From contig NZ_JAKHSK010000001.1 in assembly GCF_023499215.1 (NCBI RefSeq), positions 1 to 64,000 on the forward strand: DNA of 64,000 nucleotides, read 5' to 3'. Source of the stretch: Zunongwangia pacifica (lineage in GTDB: Bacteria; Bacteroidota; Bacteroidia; Flavobacteriales; Flavobacteriaceae). A program made the position numbers and the translations under genes. Below, piece by piece: positions 1-7,686 of the stretch. Under the pieces are notes generated by a model, which worked only from the letters and a program-made list of their open reading frames with translations, was not told where the DNA came from and did not search any database. Each line of letters begins with the position of its first letter. The stretch's first letter is position 1.

Positions 1-1
1 A

Positions 2-487
2 AAGGTGGAAAAGTCCAAAGGCAAACGTGGCCGAGGTGCAGCAGGCAAATCCAATGTTGCGGTAATGGCAGAATCAGAGCAACTGGAAGATATCGATACT
101 GGTAAGAAAAGCAGTCAGTGCCGTTACTTTAAGGCAAAAGTGCTGGATCACCATAAGGCAGAAGGGATCAATGAGGCCGTTAAAGAAAGTTTTGATGAAA
201 AAAGCATTGTCCTAAGTGATGATAGTACCTCCTATGTTGATATATCGGACTATGTGGAGCTACATATCTCCGAAAAATCCAGCGAAGGGCTTACCAAAGA
301 GACACTGCGGTGGGTGCACATTACCATCAGCAATGCGAAGAAGAACTTCGTGGGCAACTATAACAAGATCAAGGGAAAGTACCTACAGTTATACCTGAAT
401 GAATTTATCTACAAACTCAACAGAAGATATTTCGGAGAAAAACTCTTCGATAGGCTCGTTATAGCAGGAATTACAGGTTATGACTAA
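2..487 (+). CDS. IS1595-family (ISXO2-like) transposase, C-terminal part
   Basis: The reading frame is open to the window edge, so this is the 3' part of a longer gene; the GTG at position 5 is probably an internal codon. The visible part starts with the Gly/Lys/Arg-rich segment (GKRGRGAAGKS) typical of ISXO2-like DDE transposases. An acidic strand follows (VLSDDSTSYVDI), then the C-terminal block WVHITISNAKKNFVGNY that Bacteroidota IS1595 elements share. It would catalyse cut-and-paste transposition. No clear terminal inverted repeat is visible between the stop and the tRNA gene, so the IS boundary cannot be set from this end. Whether the copy is active depends on the unseen N-terminus. Confidence 0.85.
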   Translation, partial: KVEKSKGKRGRGAAGKSNVAVMAESEQLEDIDTGKKSSQCRYFKAKVLDHHKAEGINEAVKESFDEKSIVLSDDSTSYVDISDYVELHISEKSSEGLTKETLRWVHITISNAKKNFVGNYNKIKGKYLQLYLNEFIYKLNRRYFGEKLFDRLVIAGITGYD

Positions 488-490
488 TTG

Positions 491-520
491 CGGATAATCA
501 AAAACAGATAATCCGATTTT
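491..520 (+). terminator. Hairpin with T tract after the transposase
   Basis: The arms CGGATAATC (491-499) and GATAATCCG (507-515) can pair with one mismatch and are followed by ATTTTTAT. This probably ends the transposase transcript, though it could belong to the IS end. Confidence 0.4.
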
Positions 521-554
521 TATAAAAAAAGGTATTAGATATCAAATAATTTTT

Positions 555-562
555 TAATTTTG
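555..562 (+). promoter_or_regulatory. -7 promoter element for tRNA-Leu
   Basis: TAATTTTG matches the Bacteroidota primary-sigma -7 consensus TAnnTTTG and lies 10 bp before the mature tRNA 5' end. The -33 region is weak: a TTA lies 17 bp upstream. Confidence 0.55.
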
Positions 563-572
563 CCGTCCAATT

Positions 573-654
573 GCCTTGGTGGCGGAATTGGTAGACGCGC
601 TGGATTCAAAATCCAGTTCTTTCGAGAGTGTGGGTTCGATTCCCACCCAAGGTA
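573..654 (+). tRNA. tRNA-Leu (anticodon CAA)
   Basis: A complete class II cloverleaf is visible. The acceptor arms GCCTTGG (573-579) and CCAAGGT (647-653) pair, with one G-U at the end. The anticodon stem CTGGA/TCCAG surrounds loop TTCAAAA, giving anticodon CAA at 607-609, which reads UUG. A long variable arm and the T-loop GGTTCGATTCC are present. The discriminator is A654. CCA is not encoded, as is common in Bacteroidota, so it must be added enzymatically. Confidence 0.96.
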
Positions 655-671
655 CTAAGTGATTGGAACAT

Positions 672-700
672 AAAGCCCTACATGCGTAGGGCTTTTTTTT
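672..700 (+). terminator. Intrinsic terminator of the tRNA-Leu transcript
   Basis: A perfect 10-bp stem (AAAGCCCTAC / GTAGGGCTTT) with a 4-nt loop is followed by a run of eight or more T. Confidence 0.9.
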
Positions 701-802
701 TAACGGATTTTTAGATTAAAATAGGTTTCTTTTACAATTAATATTCTAAAATATCGTTTAAGTTTACACCGAGAATTGTGCCCCCAATTTATTAAAACGT
801 TT

Positions 803-1474
803 ATGAAGTATAAAGGACTAACCTTAATGGTATTAATGGCCTTTTTTTTAACCCCAAAAGTTTTTTCGCAAGAATTTACCGCTGGTGTTAAAGGAGGAGT
901 CAATTTTTTTGAAACATTGGATTTTTCAGATACCGGAACTTTACCAGACTCTGATGTTGGGTTTCACGGTGGTATTTTTGGACAATATAATTTCTCTCCC
1001 GTATTTTTTGTTCGTCCAGAAATAGAATACAGTAATATCACATTACATTACAAATTAAGAAGGTTAGATACTTCTTATAAACTAGATAAAATTAGTGCTT
1101 CTGCGTTATTTGGTGCAGAAATCTTTAATAACTTCAGCGTTTTTGCAGGTCCTGCTTATCAGCATTTTCTTAATAAGGAATATAGTGCTCAGGTACGGGA
1201 ACCAGAAATTATTATCAATTCCTGGGCTATTCAATTTGGTGTAAAATATGATATTAAGGACTGGATCGGGCTTAGTGTAAAATATGACTATACAGCAGAT
1301 TCTAACAAGCGGCAAATCTTAAGTTTACAGGCCGCAGATGGTAATGTGTATAATTACAGCTCGGATGATGGTAGGGTAAACCAAATTTTTTGTAGTGTAT
1401 ATTTTACCATTTTTAACTCTTCTAATAATAAAAATAAGCGAGCAAAAAGTGGTGGTCGTGGTTGTTATTTTTAG
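803..1474 (+). CDS. Outer-membrane beta-barrel (PorT-like) protein
   Basis: A 223-residue secreted protein. The start at 803 is preferred over the in-frame ATG at 776 because it puts a standard signal peptide (MKYKGLTLMVLMAFFL, cleavage near VFSQ/E) at the N-terminus. The rest alternates short strands rich in Gly, Phe, Tyr and Asn (TAGVKGGVNF, GIFGQYNF, FFVRPEIEYSN, SVFAGPAYQHF), as expected for the eight-stranded 'outer membrane protein beta-barrel' family of Bacteroidota. The role is unknown; members act as structural barrels or secretion-associated proteins. The C-terminus has a basic tail (NKNKRAKSGGRG), unusual for a barrel. The gene stands alone between the tRNA terminator and prs. Confidence 0.7.
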   Translation: MKYKGLTLMVLMAFFLTPKVFSQEFTAGVKGGVNFFETLDFSDTGTLPDSDVGFHGGIFGQYNFSPVFFVRPEIEYSNITLHYKLRRLDTSYKLDKISASALFGAEIFNNFSVFAGPAYQHFLNKEYSAQVREPEIIINSWAIQFGVKYDIKDWIGLSVKYDYTADSNKRQILSLQAADGNVYNYSSDDGRVNQIFCSVYFTIFNSSNNKNKRAKSGGRGCYF

Positions 1475-1553
1475 AATTGGCTAAAAATTTTTGTGTTGTT
1501 TTAATGCTTCTAATAGAATTACTATTTGAAGTTCTTAACAAAGAATTAATTTC

Positions 1554-1561
1554 TAAATTTG
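1554..1561 (+). promoter_or_regulatory. -7 element upstream of prs
   Basis: TAAATTTG matches TAnnTTTG and lies 36 bp before the prs start. A TTC 19 bp upstream is the best -33 candidate; the consensus TTG is only found at a 25-bp spacing. Confidence 0.5.
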
Positions 1562-1597
1562 CATCGCAACTATTAATTAAAATTAAACAACACAACA

Positions 1598-2539
1598 ATG
1601 AGTACTTCTTTAACCGAAGCTAAGATTTTTAGCTGTACCCAAAGTCGGGATCTTGCAGAGAAAATTGCTGCTTCGTACGGTATCAAACTTGGGAATGTAA
1701 TTACTTCTACTTACAGTGATGGTGAGTATCAGCCGTCTTTTGAGGAATCTGTACGTGGAGCACGACTATTTATTATTGGTTCTACAAATCCGGGTGCAGA
1801 TAACCTGATGGAAATGCTTTTAATGCTCGATGCCGCAAAACGTGCCTCTGCACGACATATCACTGCGGTAATGCCATATTTTGGATGGGCGCGACAGGAT
1901 AGAAAAGACAAGCCACGAGTTCCTATTGCGGCAAAAATGATCGCGAGTATTCTTGAGACTGCTGGAGCAACCCGAATCATAACGATGGATTTACACGCCG
2001 ATCAGATCCAGGGCTTTTTTGAAAAGCCGGTAGACCATCTATTTGCATCTACCGTTTTCTTACCTTATTTAAGAAGTCTTAATCTCGAAGATTTAACCAT
2101 AGCTTCTCCAGATATGGGAGGTTCTAAAAGAGCTTATGCCTATTCAAAAGAATTGCAAAGCGATGTTGTAATTTGTTATAAGCAAAGAGAAAAGGCCAAT
2201 GTTATTTCGCATATGGAATTAATTGGTGATGTGACCGGTAAAAATGTGGTATTGGTAGACGATATGGTAGATACTGCCGGAACATTGACTAAGGCAGCCG
2301 ATCTTATGATGGAGCGCGGAGCTAAAAGTGTTAGAGCAATTTGTACGCATCCCGTACTTTCAGGAGGTGCTTATGAGCGTGTAGAAAATTCTAAACTTTC
2401 AGAACTTATTGTAACCGATTCTATTCCGCTAAGAAAAAAATGTGATAAGATAAAAGTGGTAAGTTGTGCCGAACTTTTTGCAGATGTAATGCAACGGGTA
2501 CACGGAAATCGTTCTATAAGCTCTAAATTTTTAATGTAA
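1598..2539 (+). CDS. prs: Ribose-phosphate pyrophosphokinase (PRPP synthase)
   Basis: Makes phosphoribosyl pyrophosphate from ribose 5-phosphate and ATP for nucleotide, His and Trp synthesis in the cytoplasm. At 313 residues it has the family's usual length. Visible signatures are the N-terminal SRDLAEKIAASYGI block, the flexible-loop region GWARQDRKDKPRVPI, the metal-binding MDLHADQIQGFF segment, and the PRPP-binding loop VLVDDMVDTAGT. The rplY gene follows 85 bp downstream on the same strand, a pairing seen widely in bacteria, so the two may be co-transcribed. Confidence 0.97.
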   Translation: MSTSLTEAKIFSCTQSRDLAEKIAASYGIKLGNVITSTYSDGEYQPSFEESVRGARLFIIGSTNPGADNLMEMLLMLDAAKRASARHITAVMPYFGWARQDRKDKPRVPIAAKMIASILETAGATRIITMDLHADQIQGFFEKPVDHLFASTVFLPYLRSLNLEDLTIASPDMGGSKRAYAYSKELQSDVVICYKQREKANVISHMELIGDVTGKNVVLVDDMVDTAGTLTKAADLMMERGAKSVRAICTHPVLSGGAYERVENSKLSELIVTDSIPLRKKCDKIKVVSCAELFADVMQRVHGNRSISSKFLM

Positions 2540-2624
2540 ATCTATTCTGCTAAAAAATTTAGAATCAGGCTTTAATATTTCAGCAAAATGTTGCAATTTT
2601 GCACTCCTTAAAAATAAATAAGAA

Positions 2625-3266
2625 ATGAAGTCAATTACGATCAAAGGATCTAAAAGAGAAAGCGTAGGTAAAAAAGCTACTAAAGCGCTACGTAATGCTG
2701 GCCAGGTTCCTTGTGTATTGTACGGTGGTGATGGAGAACCATTACACTTTACAACCGAGGAAATTTCATTCCAGCACTTAGTGTACACACCAGATGTTCA
2801 CACAGTAGTAATCGAGTTGAAGAGTGGAGAAAAGTACAATGCAATTCTTCAGGATATTCAGTTTCACCCAGTAACTGATAATATTCTTCATGTTGATTTC
2901 TACGAAATATTCGATAACAAACCAATCACTATGGAAATTCCAATCCATACTGTAGGTGTTGCTCGTGGTGTTAAAAATGGTGGTGTATTAAGATATAACT
3001 TACGTCGTTTAAAAGTACGTGGTTTACCAGGAGTACTTCCAGATTACATCGAAGCAGATGTTACAAAACTTAAAATTGGTCAGAAATTATATGTAACTGC
3101 CGTTGAAAGCGAAGATTACAAAATTCAGCACCCAGATAACACTGTAATTTGTCAGGTTAGAACTTCTCGTAATATCGTTGCACTTGATGACGATGATGAG
3201 GATGAAGATGACGCACAAGATGTGCCAGCTACAGAAACTGATGATGTTGCAGCAGTAAAAGAATAG
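2625..3266 (+). CDS. rplY: 50S ribosomal protein L25 / general stress protein Ctc
   Basis: Binds 5S rRNA in the large ribosomal subunit. At 213 residues it is the long CTC-type form: an N-terminal L25 domain (about 1-95, opening [20 protein letters not shown]) plus a C-terminal TL5 beta domain (about 96-185). It ends in a strongly acidic tail ([12 protein letters not shown]). The start follows a CAATTTTG sequence (2594-2601), one base off the -7 consensus. A strong terminator follows at 3294, which closes the prs-rplY unit. Confidence 0.95.
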   Translation: MKSITIKGSKRESVGKKATKALRNAGQVPCVLYGGDGEPLHFTTEEISFQHLVYTPDVHTVVIELKSGEKYNAILQDIQFHPVTDNILHVDFYEIFDNKPITMEIPIHTVGVARGVKNGGVLRYNLRRLKVRGLPGVLPDYIEADVTKLKIGQKLYVTAVESEDYKIQHPDNTVICQVRTSRNIVALDDDDEDEDDAQDVPATETDDVAAVKE

Positions 3267-3293
3267 TCTTTTTAAAAGCATTATTTTACACGA

Positions 3294-3328
3294 TATCCCG
3301 TATCAGCATGATACGGGATATTTTTTTG
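3294..3328 (+). terminator. Intrinsic terminator after rplY
   Basis: A perfect 12-bp stem (ATATCCCGTATC / GATACGGGATAT) with a 5-nt loop AGCAT is followed by a T tract. The stem core resembles palindromes that recur in flavobacterial intergenic DNA. Confidence 0.92.
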
Positions 3329-3397
3329 CAAGAACTTTAGCATCACCGTTATTAAAAGCGCAGTGAAAATTTTATCTTTACCGAAAAGAAATAAAAA

Positions 3398-4027
3398 ATG
3401 CTGTCGTTCTTCGGAAGAATTTTAAAAAATAAGAAAACTGCAGAAGAAGAAATTGATCCCATGAAAAAGTTTTTAATCGCGGGCCTTGGGAATATTGGTC
3501 CAAAATATGAAAATACACGACATAATATAGGTTTTAAAATTCTGGATGAATTAGCAGCGAAACAAGAAGCTGTTTTTACTACACAAAAGCTGGGTGATAT
3601 TGCCCAATTTCGATATAAAGGACGAACTTTTGTATTACTAAAACCCAGTACTTACATGAATCTTAGTGGAAAGGCAGTTAATTATTGGCTTCAGAAAGAA
3701 AAAATCGCTGTAGAAAATTTACTGGTGGTTACAGACGATCTTAATTTGCCTTTTGGGACGTTACGCCTTAAAACCAAGGGTAGCGATGGCGGGCATAATG
3801 GATTAAAAGATATTCAGGCGCAGCTTAATACCACAAAATATAATAGATTTAGATTTGGGATTAGTGCAGAATTTTCTAAAGGCCAGCAAATCGATTACGT
3901 GTTAGGAGAATGGAGTGAAGAAGAGCTTAAGCAACTTCCCGAGCGTTTAAAAAAGTCGGCCGAGTTGATTGAGTCTTTTGCCACAGCAGGTGTTTCTAAT
4001 ACAATGAATTCATTTAACGGAAAATAA
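3398..4027 (+). CDS. pth: Peptidyl-tRNA hydrolase
   Basis: Releases peptides from peptidyl-tRNA that drops off the ribosome. Family signatures are GLGNIGPKYENTRHNIGF (with the conserved Asn and catalytic His), KPSTYMNLSGKAV, and DDLNLPFGTLRLKTKGSDGGHNGL. The total of 209 residues includes a 21-residue N-terminal extension (MLSFFGRILKNKK...) before the usual start; an in-frame ATG at 3461 would give the shorter core protein, so the start is uncertain. ribF begins 6 bp downstream, suggesting one transcript. Confidence 0.95.
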   Translation: MLSFFGRILKNKKTAEEEIDPMKKFLIAGLGNIGPKYENTRHNIGFKILDELAAKQEAVFTTQKLGDIAQFRYKGRTFVLLKPSTYMNLSGKAVNYWLQKEKIAVENLLVVTDDLNLPFGTLRLKTKGSDGGHNGLKDIQAQLNTTKYNRFRFGISAEFSKGQQIDYVLGEWSEEELKQLPERLKKSAELIESFATAGVSNTMNSFNGK

Positions 4028-4033
4028 AAAGCC

Positions 4034-4972
4034 TTGGAAATACACAAAGGAGCAAATGCATTTAAAAGTAATAAGTCAACAGTGGTGACTATTGGTACTT
4101 TTGACGGAGTGCATGCAGGGCATCAAAAAATAATAAAACGTCTGGTAGATAGTGCCCAGGCTAATAATTTGGAATCGGTGATCCTTACTTTTTTTCCGCA
4201 TCCAAGAATGGTTTTGCAGAAAGAAAGCGGGATTAAATTAATTAATACCATAGAGGAGCGTACCGATATTTTGGAGCAAACCGGGATAGATCATTTGGTG
4301 ATTCATCCTTTTACCATGCAATTTTCACGACTTACTGCAAGAGAGTTTGTGAAAGAAGTACTGGTAGAAAAATTAAAGGCCAAAAAAGTAATTATTGGTT
4401 ATGACCATCGCTTCGGAAGAAACCGTACTGCGAATATCAACGATCTTAAAAAATTTGGGGAAGAATTTAATTTTGAAGTCGAAGAAATTACCCGTCAGGA
4501 TATTGAAGAAGTAGCCGTAAGTTCAACTAAAATAAGAACAGCGCTTGAAGAAGGACGGGTAGAAAAAGCGAATAATTATTTACGACATCCATTTTCTTTA
4601 GAAGGAGAAGTGGTTAAAGGTAGAGGGCTGGGTAAAGAATTTAATTATCCAACGGCAAATATTAATGTTGCTGACGATTATAAGCTTATTCCTAAAAATG
4701 GCGTTTATGTGGTACGATCTACAATTGAAGGAGAACAGTACTTTGGGATGATGAGTATTGGTACAAACCCAACCGTAGGAGGAACTTCAAGAACTATCGA
4801 AAGTTTTTTCTTTAAGCTGGATAAAGACCTGTATGGGAAACGCTTAAAAATAGATCTTTTAATTCGAATAAGGAACGAAAAGAAATTCAATTCCGTAGAA
4901 GAATTAAAACTTGCCATGAGGCAGGACGAGGCTTTTTCAAAACAATATATAAAAGATAATTATGTGGAATAG
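4034..4972 (+). CDS. ribF: Bifunctional riboflavin kinase / FAD synthetase
   Basis: Phosphorylates riboflavin to FMN and adenylylates FMN to FAD. The N-terminal nucleotidyltransferase domain (about 1-180) has GTFDGVHAGHQ and the IIGYDHRFGRNR block. The C-terminal riboflavin kinase domain (about 185-310) has GRGLGKEFNYPTANI and the GTNPTVGGT stretch. At 312 residues it has the usual length. Translation appears to start at TTG, since no ATG lies upstream of the conserved first strand. It overlaps the HTTM gene by 11 bp, so the two are probably translationally coupled. No FMN riboswitch is visible. Confidence 0.96.
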   Translation: MEIHKGANAFKSNKSTVVTIGTFDGVHAGHQKIIKRLVDSAQANNLESVILTFFPHPRMVLQKESGIKLINTIEERTDILEQTGIDHLVIHPFTMQFSRLTAREFVKEVLVEKLKAKKVIIGYDHRFGRNRTANINDLKKFGEEFNFEVEEITRQDIEEVAVSSTKIRTALEEGRVEKANNYLRHPFSLEGEVVKGRGLGKEFNYPTANINVADDYKLIPKNGVYVVRSTIEGEQYFGMMSIGTNPTVGGTSRTIESFFFKLDKDLYGKRLKIDLLIRIRNEKKFNSVEELKLAMRQDEAFSKQYIKDNYVE

Positions 4973-6284
4973 ATGGCTTTTTAAGCGGGTAGATAATTCA
5001 GCTTTAATATTCTTTAGAATGGCTTTTGGATTATTAATTGCGCTTGAAGCTATTGGAGGGATTTTTACAGGCTGGATTAGGAGAACCCTGGTCGAACCAG
5101 ATTTTACCTTTAACTTTATAGGATTAGAGTTTTTACAACCCTTACCCGGTGATCTTATGTATTACTATTATGCGGTGATGGGAATTTTTGGTATCCTGGT
5201 AATGATAGGTTTTAAATATCGATTTTCGATGTTTTGCTATACCATTATGTGGGCATCGGTCTATTTAATGCAAAAATCGTCTTATAATAACCATTATTAC
5301 CTTTTAATGTTGCTTTGCATTATTATGACTTTCTTGCCGGCGCATAAAGCCTTGTCTTATGATGCATGGAAAAATAAAGCAATACGATCGATCTCGATGC
5401 CGCGTTGGGTATGGCTTTTTATAGTGGTGCAGCTATGGATTGTTTATACTTATGCTTCAGTAGCAAAATTATATCCAGACTGGTTAGATGGTACGGTTCC
5501 AGAATTGTTAATGCGAGGTAGGAGAGATTATTGGTTGGTAGGTGAATTTCTTCAGAAACCATGGATAAAGTGGGTGATCGCCTATTTTGGATTAATATTC
5601 GATTTATTAATTGTGCCTATGTTGTTGTGGCGACGAACACGGGTTCCATTTTTCCTTCTTGCGATATTTTTTCATCTATTTAATAGTTTTGTCTTTCATA
5701 TTGGGATATTTCCTTATTTGTCTTTGGCCTTTTGTGTTTTCTTTTTTCCTACAGAGAAAGTCAATAAATACTTGCTGCGAAATAAAAAAGAACATTATGA
5801 CGGGGACCAGGTAATAGTACCGCAAAACAGTGCAATCTTAAAACTTACCATTGTTTTATGGTTTGTGATCCAAATTTCTTTACCGCTAAGGCACTGGTTA
5901 ATTAAAGACAATGTACTTTGGACAGAGGAAGGTCACCGCTTAAGCTGGCGAATGATGCTAAGAACTAAAAGCGGACGTTCTACCTTTAAGGTGGTAGAGA
6001 AAGGAACAACAGATACTATTAGGGTTAATAAACATAAATATCTTTCCAGAAAACAACGAAGGGTAATAAGTACCAAACCCGATGTGATTTGGCAATTTGC
6101 GCAACGATTAAAACGTGAATATGAAAAGGAAGGAAAAGATATTCAGGTTTTTGTGGATGCAAAGGTTTCTGTTAATGGCAGGCCTTACGAAAAGTTAATC
6201 GACCCTAAAGTAGATATAGCAAACGAAGAATGGAATTATTTTGCCCATCATGATTGGATTTTGCCTTCTAATTTAGAGGAATAA
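4962..6284 (+). CDS. HTTM-domain membrane protein, vitamin K gamma-carboxylase-like
   Basis: A 440-residue integral membrane protein with about six to eight hydrophobic segments in the first 290 residues, then a soluble C-terminal part (about 290-440). It matches the HTTM family, whose best-known member is the vertebrate vitamin K-dependent gamma-glutamyl carboxylase. The segment YTYASVAKLYPDWLDG (about 163-177) lines up by eye with the region around the catalytic lysine of that enzyme, which would make K169 the counterpart. The bacterial substrate is unknown. It overlaps ribF by 11 bp and precedes serS by 67 bp. The family call is firm; the enzymatic role is only inferred. Confidence 0.8.
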   Translation: MWNRWLFKRVDNSALIFFRMAFGLLIALEAIGGIFTGWIRRTLVEPDFTFNFIGLEFLQPLPGDLMYYYYAVMGIFGILVMIGFKYRFSMFCYTIMWASVYLMQKSSYNNHYYLLMLLCIIMTFLPAHKALSYDAWKNKAIRSISMPRWVWLFIVVQLWIVYTYASVAKLYPDWLDGTVPELLMRGRRDYWLVGEFLQKPWIKWVIAYFGLIFDLLIVPMLLWRRTRVPFFLLAIFFHLFNSFVFHIGIFPYLSLAFCVFFFPTEKVNKYLLRNKKEHYDGDQVIVPQNSAILKLTIVLWFVIQISLPLRHWLIKDNVLWTEEGHRLSWRMMLRTKSGRSTFKVVEKGTTDTIRVNKHKYLSRKQRRVISTKPDVIWQFAQRLKREYEKEGKDIQVFVDAKVSVNGRPYEKLIDPKVDIANEEWNYFAHHDWILPSNLEE

Positions 6285-6300
6285 TTAGCCCCGCTTTTAT

Positions 6301-6308
6301 TACATTTG
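6301..6308 (+). promoter_or_regulatory. -7 element upstream of serS
   Basis: TACATTTG matches the TAnnTTTG consensus, 43 bp before the serS start. No TTG lies at the expected -33 distance. Confidence 0.45.
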
Positions 6309-6351
6309 CGACTTCAAATTATTATTAACGGCAATAAAAATAATTGGCCTT

Positions 6352-7623
6352 ATGTTACAAGTTAACAACATCAGAGAGCATAAAGATGCTTATATCGAAG
6401 CGCTGAAAAAGAGAAATTTTGATGCTGAATCTATTTTTGATGAGGTATTGAGTTTAGACGAAACCCGTCGATCCACTCAGTCCAAACTTGATGATACTTT
6501 GGCCGAATCCAATAAGCTGTCTAAGCAAATTGGATTGATGTTTAAAAACGGAGAACATCAAAAAGCCAATCTTTTAAAAGAAAAAACAGGAAAATTAAAA
6601 GAAGATTCAAAACAATATTCTGAAGTTTTATCAAATACCATTGCAGATTTAGAAAAACTGCTGTATACCATTCCTAACGTGCCCAATGAGATTGTTCCCG
6701 CCGGAAGTTCTGAAGAGGATAACGAGGAAGTGTATAAAGAAGGGGATATTCCCGTTTTAGCAGAAGGATCACTACCACACTGGGAACTGGCAAAAAAATA
6801 TGACATTATCGATTTTGAGCTGGGGAATAAAGTAACCGGGGCAGGTTTCCCTATTTATAAAGGAAAAGGAGCAAGATTACAGCGTGCTTTAATTTCTTAC
6901 TTTTTAGATAAAGCAGTTGAGGCGGGGTATTCAGAATATCAGTTACCCTTAATGGTCAACGAAGCTTCGGGTTACGGTACGGGACAATTGCCAGATAAAG
7001 AAGGACAAATGTATCATATCACCGCAGACGATCTTTATATGATCCCAACGGCCGAGGTACCTATGACCAATATGTACCGTGAAAATCTATTAACCGATAA
7101 GGATTTTCCTATAGCCTGTACGGGGTATACGCCTTGTTTTAGACGAGAAGCAGGATCTTATGGAGCCCATGTACGGGGTTTAAATCGCTTACATCAATTT
7201 GATAAAGTAGAGTTGGTACGGATTGAAAAACCAGAAGATTCTTATGCCGCTTTAGATAAGATGGTAGATCATGTAAAAGGATTACTGAAAGATCTAAAAT
7301 TGCCTTATCGTATCTTAAGATTGTGTGGTGGAGACTTAGGTTTTACATCTGCCTTAACTTACGATTTCGAAGTATTCTCTACCGCGCAGGATCGATGGCT
7401 AGAAATTAGTTCAGTTTCAAATTTTGAGACTTTTCAGGCCAATCGTCTAAAATTACGCTATAAAGATAAAGAGGGGAAGAAAGAACTGGTACATACCCTT
7501 AATGGAAGTGCTTTAGCGCTACCAAGAGTATTAGCAGGTATTTTAGAAAATTACCAGACAGAAAACGGAATTAAAATTCCAGATGCACTTGTGCCTTATA
7601 CCGGTTTCGATATGATCGATTAA
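6352..7623 (+). CDS. serS: Serine--tRNA ligase
   Basis: Charges tRNA-Ser with serine in the cytoplasm. At 423 residues it has the family's usual length. An N-terminal coiled-coil tRNA-binding arm (about 1-110, beginning MLQVNNIREHKDAYIEALKK) is followed by a class II catalytic core. The core shows motif 2 (GYTPCFRREAGSYG), the serine-binding segment around PTAEVPMTNMY, and motif 3 (LNGSALALPRVLAGILENYQ). The gene has its own -7 element. Its terminator overlaps the start of the next gene. Confidence 0.98.
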   Translation: MLQVNNIREHKDAYIEALKKRNFDAESIFDEVLSLDETRRSTQSKLDDTLAESNKLSKQIGLMFKNGEHQKANLLKEKTGKLKEDSKQYSEVLSNTIADLEKLLYTIPNVPNEIVPAGSSEEDNEEVYKEGDIPVLAEGSLPHWELAKKYDIIDFELGNKVTGAGFPIYKGKGARLQRALISYFLDKAVEAGYSEYQLPLMVNEASGYGTGQLPDKEGQMYHITADDLYMIPTAEVPMTNMYRENLLTDKDFPIACTGYTPCFRREAGSYGAHVRGLNRLHQFDKVELVRIEKPEDSYAALDKMVDHVKGLLKDLKLPYRILRLCGGDLGFTSALTYDFEVFSTAQDRWLEISSVSNFETFQANRLKLRYKDKEGKKELVHTLNGSALALPRVLAGILENYQTENGIKIPDALVPYTGFDMID

Positions 7624-7645
7624 ATAAGTGAATTATATAAACAAG

Positions 7646-7686
7646 AAGCGCATTTTGTTATATTTACAGGATGCGCTTTTTTATTT
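7646..7686 (+). terminator. Terminator-like hairpin overlapping the start of the next gene
   Basis: AAGCGCAT (7646-7653) pairs perfectly with ATGCGCTT (7671-7678) across a 17-nt loop and is followed by T tracts to 7686. The downstream arm contains the ATG and first codons of the TPR gene, so the same bases may end serS transcription and hide the next start. Confidence 0.6.

Noticed and set aside
4000-4040. FMN riboswitch before ribF.
   Set aside because: Only 6 bp separate pth and ribF, leaving no room, and no conserved aptamer is seen.
5614-5814. Open frames on other strands and phases inside larger genes (for example within the HTTM gene or the ligase).
   Set aside because: They lie wholly inside well-supported genes, have no recognisable motifs and look like shadows of the real coding frame.
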